A program made the translations under genes and the position numbers. Source: Prochlorococcus sp. AG-355-J04 (GTDB taxonomy: Bacteria > Cyanobacteriota > Cyanobacteriia > PCC-6307 > Cyanobiaceae). From it: a DNA stretch of 64,000 nt. The notes beneath the pieces were generated by a model. That model had not been told where the DNA came from, ran no database searches, and saw only the letters and a program-made list of their open reading frames with translations. The stretch lies in NCBI GenBank assembly GCA_003280885.1, contig QCDN01000001.1, positions 1 to 64,000 on the forward strand, given 5' to 3'. This document shows positions 21,801 to 29,634 of the stretch, one piece after another (positions within the stretch are counted from its first letter, which is position 1; each line of letters opens with the position of its first letter).

Positions 21801-22450
21801 AAAATTTCACATCTTTCTTGTCTTTCGAAAACGTCATTTAATTTTGCATTAGTTTGTTCTATTCTTGTATCAAAAAGTGCTACTCCTGCTAATTCATCAA
21901 TAAGGTTTCTCCTCTCCTTATTATTCATTGATACTATTCTTGTTACATCACCCTGCATAACAACATTGCTGCCCTCAGGGTCAACACTAATATCTCTTAA
22001 TATTCTCTGTATTTGCTGTAAGGTACATTGTTTTCCATCAGAGGTATAAGTAGAAGCATAAGAACCACCTGGCATAAGTCTTAATTTTCTAGAAACTACC
22101 CATTCTTTTTGACCTTTATTAAGGGCAATTTCTTCTTCTTCTAGTTCCAAAGGCGGAAGGTCCTCTCTGGGGGACCAATCTTGAATATTAAATTTTACTG
22201 ATACAGATGTTTCTGATGACTTACCCTCTTTAACTTTGGAGTTATTTATTAGATCTGGTAATCTTTCAGCCCTCATTCCTCTACTATTAGCTAGACCTAA
22301 ACAGAATAAAATTCCATCTAAAATATTACTTTTCCCAGAACCGTTAGGACCCGTAACCACTGTGAAACCCTCTTCAAGAGGAATTTTTATATTTCCCCCG
22401 AAAGATTTAAAATTTTCAAACTCGACCTGATTGATATGTACCAATCTCAA
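18860..22450 (-). CDS. smc: Chromosome segregation protein SMC
   Basis: 1196 aa; Walker A GPNGSGKSN, hinge region, LASMSGGEKSLTALSFLFALQ and YALDEVDSFLD. Confidence 0.97.
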   Translation of the reverse strand: MRLVHINQVEFENFKSFGGNIKIPLEEGFTVVTGPNGSGKSNILDGILFCLGLANSRGMRAERLPDLINNSKVKEGKSSETSVSVKFNIQDWSPREDLPPLELEEEEIALNKGQKEWVVSRKLRLMPGGSYASTYTSDGKQCTLQQIQRILRDISVDPEGSNVVMQGDVTRIVSMNNKERRNLIDELAGVALFDTRIEQTNAKLNDVFERQERCEILENELQSSKSKLEKECEKAKRYKELKAKLLQIMELEKVLIFDKQVKHVESIEKKGSEIEKNKILFNKQKESISKEISVLEDALTILVDELKEKGEDKLIKVNSDIGSINSSLRELDRTSSLNKEEGIKLQKQRDEIAISKRNIESEKMRQENFDDNFLNQLNLQIDDLTLKHKLSRKKLSDAAGESGEFSKQSIKLNAELENIKNQINPLEINKRKIEEEIIQNNIQKDEILSHIDSLDLEKQRLFEGNQRKKETSDTNNKNLVINSSEINSLKNEIDLLIKTKSRLNNEQLRLEKDLSRFESRKEALNESRGSHALRILLEAGLEGIHGYVAQLGEVSEKNRYALEIAAGNRLGQIVVDNDHIAAKAIEILKKKKAGRLTFLPLNRIKSQKKNYAISRFENNRENGFIDKAINLITFDEVYSDVFRYVFGDTLVFSDLSTARLSTQKKRLVTLSGELLEASGAITGGSKLNKDLAYRFGVNNDTDDSSPIKERLLVIEEALKESNNDLIIKNNRLSKLNSNRSQIIEDCASFNKEIEVNQDSLKAVSQRIESCKSRLNKLDTANNLLVNELDHLKNELKPYLDKFDQLQTIQKANYEKNQKSSLIAFNNDFNNLDKKLELLVNERDTLLDKKNQFALKKERINNSLKITLLQEKNLQESIKQLAIAHSEWIEKRDELKKELLDLDNQKNSLEKDLGLLRRKRDELNSSISNKRQEYNNYLLKLEYLERDMQSLKEEMRIEKIKLENYKKDLPNPYPQFGEYVGKSLEFMQSEISIINAKLQSLEPVNMLALDELEELIERLSGLREKLEILSNERSELLLRIETVSTMRQEAFMQAFTEVDKHFREIFANLSDGDGCLQLENPNSPLEGGLTLVAHPKGKNVRRLASMSGGEKSLTALSFLFALQKYKPSPFYALDEVDSFLDGINVERLSKLISNQSSNAQFIVVSHRRPMISASERTIGVAQARGANTQVLGLPNAA

Positions 22451-22526
22451 GTCTCAATAGCTAAATAAGAATAACTAATTTGCAAAAATTCTCAATAGAA
22501 ATATTACGTTTATTTATAAATTAATA

Positions 22527-22889
22527 TTAATAATTTTTGCTCAATCTACAAAAATTACCCGAAATTTCAAACAAACCATTAAGAAGTTCGCCATCCAAAG
22601 TGAATCGATAATATTCAGAGTCCAATTTATCAGCAACGATTTTAAATATTCCATGATCAATTCTTTTTACAAACCCTCTATTATCAGAAAGTTCATGTTC
22701 TATCCTTGATAACCATACAAGTCTATGATTTGGCTGCTTAAAAATCTCTATAGAAGCTTGATTTAATAACGGTAGTTTTAAAAATTTCCAAGTTAAACAA
22801 TCTATTCCATTTTCAACGAGAAAATCATAATGAATATCCACAGAGTTAGCAGAATTAACTTTATGTTCAAGCAAAACCCATTTATTCAT
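22527..22889 (-). CDS. Putative stand-alone LigD N-terminal (3'-phosphoesterase)-like protein
   Basis: 120 aa; LLEHKVNSANSVDIHYDFLVENG ... PNHRLVWLSRIEHELSDNRGFVKRIDHGIFKIV ... YRFTLDGELLNGLFEIS resembles the LigD PE domain layout. Confidence 0.5.
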   Translation of the reverse strand: MNKWVLLEHKVNSANSVDIHYDFLVENGIDCLTWKFLKLPLLNQASIEIFKQPNHRLVWLSRIEHELSDNRGFVKRIDHGIFKIVADKLDSEYYRFTLDGELLNGLFEISGNFCRLSKNY

Positions 22890-22971
22890 TATCTAATTGA
22901 TAAATAAATCGAATCTATTTTCAAAAAAAGTTGAGATAAAAATATTTTTTCTTAAAGATAGTTCCTGTTAT

Positions 22972-23127
22972 TCAATTACTTGCATCAGGAACAAATCTTA
23001 AAGCAATGAATAGCAAACTTCCAGCTCCAGCGATAGCTGCAGCTACTAATCCAAAATCTGTAGGGATTGTGCGAGATGCAAAAATTAATGATGCAAATGT
23101 AATATCCATGATGAAATTTAAACTCAT
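22972..23127 (-). CDS. Small single-TM protein (51 aa), hypothetical
   Basis: Hand-translated MSLNFIMDITFASLIFASRTIPTDFGLVAAAIAGAGSLLFIALRFVPDASN; below ORF-track cutoff. Confidence 0.65.
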   Translation of the reverse strand: MSLNFIMDITFASLIFASRTIPTDFGLVAAAIAGAGSLLFIALRFVPDASN

Positions 23128-23297
23128 TTGATAAATTCAGTAATAGCTTAACAAAACCTTCTTGCAGAACAGAGTAGATAAATAAAATGTAAATAAAATT
23201 TTATATGTTTTTATTCTATATAAATCGAACAATTCTTTAGATAAGGGTTCCAAATTAAGAAAATAGGGTCTAATCTTAAAGTAAATAAGTTTAAATA

Positions 23298-23759
23298 ATG
23301 GAGACTTACCATCCTCCCAAAGAAGTAGAAGAAAAAGAAAATAACTCTGATCTTCCTGAAAAAGAAGTTATTTCGGAAAAATGGTTACTTGAAAAAATTG
23401 ACAGTTTAATACCTTTAATAAAAGAAAAATGGCCTAACATTGCTCAACAAACCCTTGAAGCCACAAAAGGGAGTATTGATGATTTAGTTGAAGTTATAGC
23501 TAGCCATAGTGGAACATCAGCAATTGGAATAAAAAGCCAACTATTTGAAATCATTGATTCAATAAGAGAAAACAATTGGGAAATATCAGAAAAAATTGAA
23601 CCTATCGAAAGTCAATTAGAAGAATTATTAGAAGAACTTAACAATACACTTAGACCAAAAATAGAAAATCCAATAAGAAAAAAACCACTATTATCTATTG
23701 CTATCGCTGCTGGTATTGGTTTACTAATAGGAACCCTCCTAAACAGTGGCAGAAAATAA
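23298..23759 (+). CDS. DUF883-like/YqjD-like membrane-anchored protein
   Basis: 153 aa amphipathic protein with C-terminal TM KPLLSIAIAAGIGLLIGTLLNSGRK. Confidence 0.6.
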   Translation: METYHPPKEVEEKENNSDLPEKEVISEKWLLEKIDSLIPLIKEKWPNIAQQTLEATKGSIDDLVEVIASHSGTSAIGIKSQLFEIIDSIRENNWEISEKIEPIESQLEELLEELNNTLRPKIENPIRKKPLLSIAIAAGIGLLIGTLLNSGRK

Positions 23760-23760
23760 T

Positions 23761-24147
23761 ATGGAAAAACCAAAAAATAAAAACTTTGCAAATACCGCTT
23801 CAAGAATTTCAGCGATCGCAAGCTCAGTGATGGATTTGCATGTAAGAATAGCTCTTCAAGAGGTAGATAGAGAAAAAAGAAGATTAATTAGTGGTGGAAT
23901 ATTTTTGGCAATTGGCAGCATATTATTATTATTAGTAATAATTTGCATCCATATTATTTTTTATCTTTTTCTAACTAAATATAATAACTGGAATATTGAA
24001 TATAATTTATTTCTCATAATATTTATCGATTTATTTCTTTCAGGCTTAAGTTTGAAGCTTGGAGGCAAATTAGCCAAAGGACCTTATCTTCCTCAAACAT
24101 TAGAGGGTTTAGGCAAGACAACAAAAGCCGTTTTAGGCAAAAAATAA
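23761..24147 (+). CDS. Phage holin family/DUF1469-like (YqjE-like) membrane protein
   Basis: Start moved to MEKPKN (23761) right after upstream stop; two TMs, downstream of DUF883-like gene. Confidence 0.65.
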   Translation: MEKPKNKNFANTASRISAIASSVMDLHVRIALQEVDREKRRLISGGIFLAIGSILLLLVIICIHIIFYLFLTKYNNWNIEYNLFLIIFIDLFLSGLSLKLGGKLAKGPYLPQTLEGLGKTTKAVLGKK

Positions 24148-24148
24148 A

Positions 24149-25273
24149 TTACCTTATTAAATACTTTATCCATCTACAATCTATTCCCCCATTGCTAACG
24201 GGAATTTTCATTGAAGATTTCATTCTCAAATATTTTGTTAGTTTTGGATTTCCACTTAGCAGCCAAAATTCCCAACCTGAAAAATTATTCTTTAGGAAGA
24301 TTCCCATTTTTTCATATAAACAAATCAATTCATTTTCATCGCCTAATTTTTTGCCGTATGGAGGATTACACAGAATAATCCCAGGTTTACATTTTAATTG
24401 GAGTTCTAAAAAATCATTATTTATAAGTTCAATATAATTTTCGAGTCCAGCCAATGATATATTTACTTTCGCCTGTTCAAAAACCTTTTTATTAATTTCA
24501 CAGCCTATTATTGTTGGCAAATTTTCAAAATTTATAATTTTATTTTTTGCCTTATTTTTTTCATTAAGATAAATATCCCTCCTAAAGTCCAACCAATTCT
24601 CAAAAAGATATACTTGATCAATATTTATGGGAACTTCAAGAAATTGGTTAACTGCCTCAATTAAAAAAGTTCCTGAGCCGCACATAAAATCAATTAAAGG
24701 GACTTTGCCATTCCATTGAGTCATATTTATCAATCCAGAAGCTAAATTTTCTTTTAATGGGGCATTTCCAACTGCTGGTCTATAGCCTCTTTTGTGTAAG
24801 CTTTCCACACTACTTTGAAGACTGATAATTGCTTTATTATTATTTAAATGAAGATGAATGATAAAATCAGGATTTTCTAAAGAAATATTTGATCTTTTAT
24901 TCCAAACTGCCTTTTGCAAATCAGTTATAGAATTTTTAACTTCAAGAGCAGTGAAATGCGTATGACTTAAGGAAGATGTTCTCCCAGTTACTTGAACATT
25001 AAACGTTTTTTCATAGTGCAACCAATTTAACCAATCAAATGAATCTCTAACCCCTTCATATAAAGATTGCTTGTCATAGCAATTAAAACTGGTAATTTCT
25101 CTATAAAAACGAAAAGCTAATCTGGAATAAAAATGAACTCTATAAAAAGTTTCAAAATCACACTCAAAATTAATAAATCGTTTATGAGTATTAATATTAA
25201 AACCACCTAAATTTGAAATTTCTTTAGCTAAATATTTCTCTAGTCCTTCTGGAGCTGATGCCACTACATACAT
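24149..25273 (-). CDS. THUMP-domain RNA methyltransferase (RlmL/N6-adenine methylase family)
   Basis: 374 aa; MCGSGTFLIEA SAM motif, ILCNPPYGKKLG (NPPY). Confidence 0.9.
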   Translation of the reverse strand: MYVVASAPEGLEKYLAKEISNLGGFNINTHKRFINFECDFETFYRVHFYSRLAFRFYREITSFNCYDKQSLYEGVRDSFDWLNWLHYEKTFNVQVTGRTSSLSHTHFTALEVKNSITDLQKAVWNKRSNISLENPDFIIHLHLNNNKAIISLQSSVESLHKRGYRPAVGNAPLKENLASGLINMTQWNGKVPLIDFMCGSGTFLIEAVNQFLEVPINIDQVYLFENWLDFRRDIYLNEKNKAKNKIINFENLPTIIGCEINKKVFEQAKVNISLAGLENYIELINNDFLELQLKCKPGIILCNPPYGKKLGDENELICLYEKMGIFLKNNFSGWEFWLLSGNPKLTKYLRMKSSMKIPVSNGGIDCRWIKYLIR

Positions 25274-25330
25274 ATACGATAAAACTTAAAAAAACTATTC
25301 AATACTCATTTTGCCTGTCAGAATATAAAT

Positions 25331-25598
25331 GTCCAATTGGACTAGGTGATCTCAACCGATGTTTCGGACAGCGGTTCGATTCCGCTCAACTCCACTATTT
25401 GGGGTTGTAATGGTTTCGACGGGGCATAAGGAAGGTGACTGAAGCCGGCTCGGTTAGAGCAAAAACACAAATGCTAACAAAATCGTTAGTTTCTCCCGTC
25501 AAACAGCACCAGTTGCTGCTTGATCCTTAAGGAGATGGGGTCATATCAGCCTTATCAACCAAATGATACACGGAGTCTGGAAGGACTCCACTTTTTTA
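25331..25598 (+). ncRNA. ssrA: tmRNA, circularly permuted two-piece form (boundaries approximate)
   Basis: T-arm/acceptor segment GCGGTTCGATTCCGCTCAACTCCA (ends ~25394) precedes GGGGTTGTAATGGTTTCGACGGGG (from 25401); tag ORF GCTAACAAAATCGTTAGTTTCTCCCGTCAAACAGCACCAGTTGCTGCTTGA = ANKIVSFSRQTAPVAA*. Confidence 0.95.
25572..25597 (+). terminator. Rho-independent-type terminator at the end of ssrA
   Basis: GGAGTC-TGGAAG-GACTCC stem followed by ACTTTTTT. Confidence 0.7.
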
Positions 25599-25897
25599 AA
25601 TAAATAAAAATTTGTAGTAGATAATTTATTAGTGTGTAAATATTGCTGCAGTTGTTTGTATTAAAAAAAAAATTTTTAATTTTATGAGTATAAATACTGA
25701 GAAGATTGATTGTAAATTAATTTATCTTATTAGAAACCCAAATCCTGCACAATGGAACCTAATAAAAACCTTGATGACTTGATAATAAATCTGAAACCTA
25801 AAGTTATTAGATTCACTGGCGAAAAATTTCCCACTGAACTATGAAATAATAGTTGTCAAATAAAAAAAAATAAAAAGATAACTAGCTAAAAATTTAA

Positions 25898-26866
25898 TTA
25901 AATACTTGAAAAAGGATTTTTAGGCATTTTTTTTAAACATTTTTTTGATAATTCCTGAAGTACTTTAAATTCATTTTTATTTAAATTCCACTTGAATACA
26001 TTCGATACATCAATAACTTGAGATTTTTTTCGCATTCCAACGAGTGGAATTACTCCTTGATAACAACACCAATTAATTGCTACTTGCGCTTGAGAAACTG
26101 ATCTTTGATTTGCAATTCTTTTTAAAGACCTCCGCAATTCATATGTTGGTTTTTTATAGTTTTCAAATAAAACATTACGAATAAAACTTTTTTCTTTATT
26201 TTCTTCTTTATCTGGATCAATACAAAGTATTCCAAAGGACAAAGGACTATAAGCAAAGAAATCAATATTATTTTCTTCGCAAATTTTTTTTACCCGATAT
26301 TGTTTTCCTAAATCGGGTGCAAGCAAAGAAAACTGTATCTGAACACTCTTTATGCTCTGATCTCTTTTTGCCAAGAAATTAATTAATTTCATCAATCTTT
26401 TAGGGCCTATGTTTGATAAGCCTATTTGAAAATCAAAGCCTTCATCTTTTAAATCGCAAAGATTATTCAAAAGCCCTAATTCCTGCCAAGGATTGTATTT
26501 TGCAGTTGACCAATGTAATTGCACTATATCTAATTTATTATTAAGTCTTTCTAAACTTTTCATAAAAGGTTTATTAAAACCTCTGTTACCTATTCTCCAG
26601 GGATAAGGTGCAAGTTTGGTTGCTACTTGAATTCTTTTTTTCTTTGCTGAAGGAGTATTTAGTAAAAATTTGCCTATCAACAATTCACTTCTACCCTGAA
26701 GATTCCCAGTACCGTAAGAATCTGCAGTATCAATTAGATCGAAACCTCTTCGTAACGCTTCATCATATGTCTCACGTAAATCATCGTCATTTGTAGATTG
26801 GTAATTCCAAAAAAACTTATTCCCCCAAGACCAAGTGCCTAATCCAATTCTTTTCTTCACTAGCAA
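25898..26866 (-). CDS. Aldo/keto reductase
   Basis: RIGLGTWSWGNKFFW, GFDLIDTADSYGTG, VQLHWS and AQVAINWCCYQGVIPLVG motifs. Confidence 0.93.
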   Translation of the reverse strand: MLVKKRIGLGTWSWGNKFFWNYQSTNDDDLRETYDEALRRGFDLIDTADSYGTGNLQGRSELLIGKFLLNTPSAKKKRIQVATKLAPYPWRIGNRGFNKPFMKSLERLNNKLDIVQLHWSTAKYNPWQELGLLNNLCDLKDEGFDFQIGLSNIGPKRLMKLINFLAKRDQSIKSVQIQFSLLAPDLGKQYRVKKICEENNIDFFAYSPLSFGILCIDPDKEENKEKSFIRNVLFENYKKPTYELRRSLKRIANQRSVSQAQVAINWCCYQGVIPLVGMRKKSQVIDVSNVFKWNLNKNEFKVLQELSKKCLKKMPKNPFSSI

Positions 26867-27010
26867 ATTTAAATAAGGAACTTTATAAGGTTATCTAAAA
26901 ATATTAACTTCTTTAAAATATTTCAAAAAATAAGTTTTAAAGCATTAAAAACCAATTTCTCTTGACATTAAGAAATTATTCTCCAAAGTAAGAGAAATAA
27001 AAATAAAAAA

Positions 27011-27682
27011 TTGTTCATTACTGTTTGCGGACAAAAAGGAGGTGTGGCCAAGACCTGCACAAGTATTCACCTTGCTAGTGTTTGGCACTCTGAAGGTAAA
27101 AAAGTTTGCATAGTCGATGCTGACAAAAATAGATCTGCTTTAGCATACGCATCAAGAGGCAATCTTCCATTTCCAGTTTTCCCCGTCAGTTCAGCTGCTA
27201 AAGCATCAAGATCATCAGAAATTGTAATAACTGATGGCCAGGCTAGCAGTGATCAAGAAGAACTTAAACACTTAGCGTATGGTTCAGATTTAGTTATCTT
27301 ACCTACAACTGCAAAAGCAAGATCAGTAGAATTAACTGTTGAACTAGCTAATTTATTAAGCAACTTAAAAGTTAACCATGCAGTAGTAATAGTAAAAGTT
27401 GATTTTAGACAGCAAAAAGCAGCTCAACAAGCCAAAGCAGCTCTAGAAAATTTTGGTTTGTATGTTTTTGATACATTTATACCCCTACTTTCAGCGTTTG
27501 ATAAAGCAGAAGCCTCGGGCAATGCTGTATTTGAAGCTGTAGACGATTTAGGTAGATCAGATCCTCGTCGAATGACGGGCTGGTCTGCTTATTGTTCAAT
27601 TGCCTCACAAATTCCATGCCTGATTTCGAAGCCCTTATCCGACAACAACAACTTAAACAACCAACAACCAATCAGCGCTTAA
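27011..27682 (+). CDS. ParA family ATPase (no ParB seen nearby)
   Basis: Deviant Walker A GQKGGVAKTCTS, VDADKNRSALAY; TTG start as tracked. Confidence 0.88.
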   Translation: MFITVCGQKGGVAKTCTSIHLASVWHSEGKKVCIVDADKNRSALAYASRGNLPFPVFPVSSAAKASRSSEIVITDGQASSDQEELKHLAYGSDLVILPTTAKARSVELTVELANLLSNLKVNHAVVIVKVDFRQQKAAQQAKAALENFGLYVFDTFIPLLSAFDKAEASGNAVFEAVDDLGRSDPRRMTGWSAYCSIASQIPCLISKPLSDNNNLNNQQPISA

Positions 27683-27864
27683 AAGTAGTTGATTCTCCTA
27701 ATTTTAAAAAAGAAGAAGAAAAAAACGAAGAAACAATAATTAGACAGTCTGGATTATTAGTTAATTTTTTTGGAGGTTTTATAGGCTCTGTAATTGGAAC
27801 TTTAACAATACTGTTTCTTTATATAAATGAATATCTACCCTTAGATTTACTTAAACTTAAGTAG
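27616..27864 (+). CDS. Small membrane protein overlapping the parA-like gene
   Basis: Start placed at MPDFEALIRQQQL; C-terminal TM LLVNFFGGFIGSVIGTLTILFLYI; overlaps the ParA ORF by 67 bp in another frame. Confidence 0.65.
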   Translation: MPDFEALIRQQQLKQPTTNQRLKVVDSPNFKKEEEKNEETIIRQSGLLVNFFGGFIGSVIGTLTILFLYINEYLPLDLLKLK

Positions 27865-27877
27865 TATATTCGCTATT
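27861..27877 (+). repeat. Left copy of 17-bp direct repeat GTAGTATATTCGCTATT (duplicate of argJ 3' end)
   Basis: Perfect 17-bp match to 29639-29655; with following bases about 25/29 identical. Confidence 0.9.
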
Positions 27878-27932
27878 AATAAAAACATATAGCGTAAAAG
27901 CTAGTCATACCAATCGATCTTAAGGATTTTAT

Positions 27933-28016
27933 TAGTGTCATATTGGTGTCATATTGTTTACGCCACCTAATCAAACCTATTGTCCCCACTAAAGAGATGT
28001 CATATTAGTGTCATAA
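27933..28016 (+). repeat. Two paired TGTCATATT repeats, left side of YadA-like gene
   Basis: agTGTCATATTGGTGTCATATTG (from ~27935) and gaTGTCATATTAGTGTCATAATC (from ~27999); 11-bp period within pairs. Confidence 0.85.
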
Positions 28017-28091
28017 TCCAAACCATAAGTAAGCAAGAATTAAAGATTTAACAATATTTTTGTGATAGAAATAGAGAAATATTTTTGTTAG

Positions 28092-29522
28092 ATGAAAAAG
28101 TTATTTTCTAATTTATTTTTTTTAGGTTTATTAATTCCTTTCTGTGAAGTCACGAAGGCAAATGAATATCAATTTCTTAATGCAGACGAAAGCATTATCG
28201 ACAACACTCCAACTATAAAATTTTATGGGGAATCTTCATCTGGAACGGAAACTCTATTAAATACTTGGGAATCTACTACAACTAATGTAGATTCAATTCA
28301 AGCAAATTTTGAACACGCTCGTGTTGATCAATATAATGGCAAAATATATTTTGAAGTAGAAGAGGAAGGCCCTGGCACTTTTGTCACTACTAATCTTGAA
28401 TATGATCTTTCAAATAATACTATTCAAAAGATGATAGATAGCGACAAAAATTTAAATAACAGGGTAATTCATTCCAAAGTAATTAGTGAAATGATTAGCA
28501 AAAATGATTCGACAGGGGTATTGAGTCTTGGAAATAATTCTTTGAAATTAAAAGAGACATCTAGTACTCAAGAAATGTGGGGTACAGATGCAAGTGGTAA
28601 TAAAATTCCCATAAATATAGTGGATTCAGAATTACAAATTGATGGCACAGGAGTACAAAGTCAAATAACTTCAAACGCAACAAATATCTCCAGTAATAAG
28701 ACAGATATAAGTGCTCTTGAAGGTCTAATAAGCACAAAATCAGGATCTACAACAACTGCAAGAATTGGAGATTCAACAAAAAATACTTTAGAAATAGGAC
28801 CAACAACAAATCCAACAACTATTGATCAATCTGGAATTTCAGTCTCTGGCGGGAACCTTATTAAAAAAGACTCAGATGGAAATATCCATATTGGTAAAAA
28901 CTCATTTGTTATTGGAGACGATGTTTTAAATGGTGCTCATCCAATTTGGGCAGAGGATGAAAATGGAACAAAGATACCTTTAAATATTTATGGTTCAGAT
29001 CTTCAAATAAATGGAGTAAGCGTTCAAGGACAAATTGATACTAATACCTCTAATATCTCAACTAATACCTCTAATATCAAAAATATTGGAGAAGGAGTTG
29101 CAGGATCAACTGCTTTAACAGCAGCACTTACTGCATTACCTCAGACATCTAAAGAATCTAAATTAAGTTGCGGCGTTGGAAGCGGTGCTTACAGTAGCAG
29201 ATATGCAGTTGGTTTTGGTTGTGCTTCAAAACTAAATGAGAGAGTTGATGTTAATGCTGGCGGTTCATATGTTTTCGGAGGTTCTAAATCTTATGGAGAA
29301 GGAACATTAGATAGTGGAGTCGTTAAAGCAGGATTTGTTTTTAAATTAGGGGCACTAAAAAAACCTACTCAAATCAGTATGGAAGAGAAAGAAAATTTCA
29401 AGAACAAAATTGAATCCCTTGAAGAGAAAAACAAGCAACTATTATCGAGATTAGAAAGACTCGAGAAAATTGCTCTTAGTGCAAATAGTTCAAAAGATTT
29501 AGCAATCTATAAACTTAAATAA
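28092..29522 (+). CDS. YadA-like trimeric autotransporter adhesin-type protein
   Basis: Signal-like N-terminus; NTSNISTNTSNI-type stalk repeats; YadA-anchor-like LTALPQTSKESKLSCGVGSGAYSSRYAVGFGCASKLNERVDVNAGGSYVFGG; C-terminal coiled coil. Confidence 0.8.
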   Translation: MKKLFSNLFFLGLLIPFCEVTKANEYQFLNADESIIDNTPTIKFYGESSSGTETLLNTWESTTTNVDSIQANFEHARVDQYNGKIYFEVEEEGPGTFVTTNLEYDLSNNTIQKMIDSDKNLNNRVIHSKVISEMISKNDSTGVLSLGNNSLKLKETSSTQEMWGTDASGNKIPINIVDSELQIDGTGVQSQITSNATNISSNKTDISALEGLISTKSGSTTTARIGDSTKNTLEIGPTTNPTTIDQSGISVSGGNLIKKDSDGNIHIGKNSFVIGDDVLNGAHPIWAEDENGTKIPLNIYGSDLQINGVSVQGQIDTNTSNISTNTSNIKNIGEGVAGSTALTAALTALPQTSKESKLSCGVGSGAYSSRYAVGFGCASKLNERVDVNAGGSYVFGGSKSYGEGTLDSGVVKAGFVFKLGALKKPTQISMEEKENFKNKIESLEEKNKQLLSRLERLEKIALSANSSKDLAIYKLK

Positions 29523-29569
29523 AATTTTTATATAAACTTTTTGAAGTTAATAAATTCGTTGAAATCTAC

Positions 29570-29589
29570 TGTCATATTAGTGTCATATC
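29570..29589 (+). repeat. Paired TGTCATATT repeat, right side of YadA-like gene
   Basis: TGTCATATTAGTGTCATATC, same unit and 11-bp period as the left-side repeats. Confidence 0.85.
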
Positions 29590-29634
29590 TTTTTACCATT
29601 CCTTGACTTCAACCGCAGCACAGTTGATCTCAGA

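Noticed and set aside
21498-22049. 183 aa plus-strand ORF
   Set aside because: Antisense to smc; Ser/Leu-rich composition expected from reading the reverse of a coiled-coil gene; no motif
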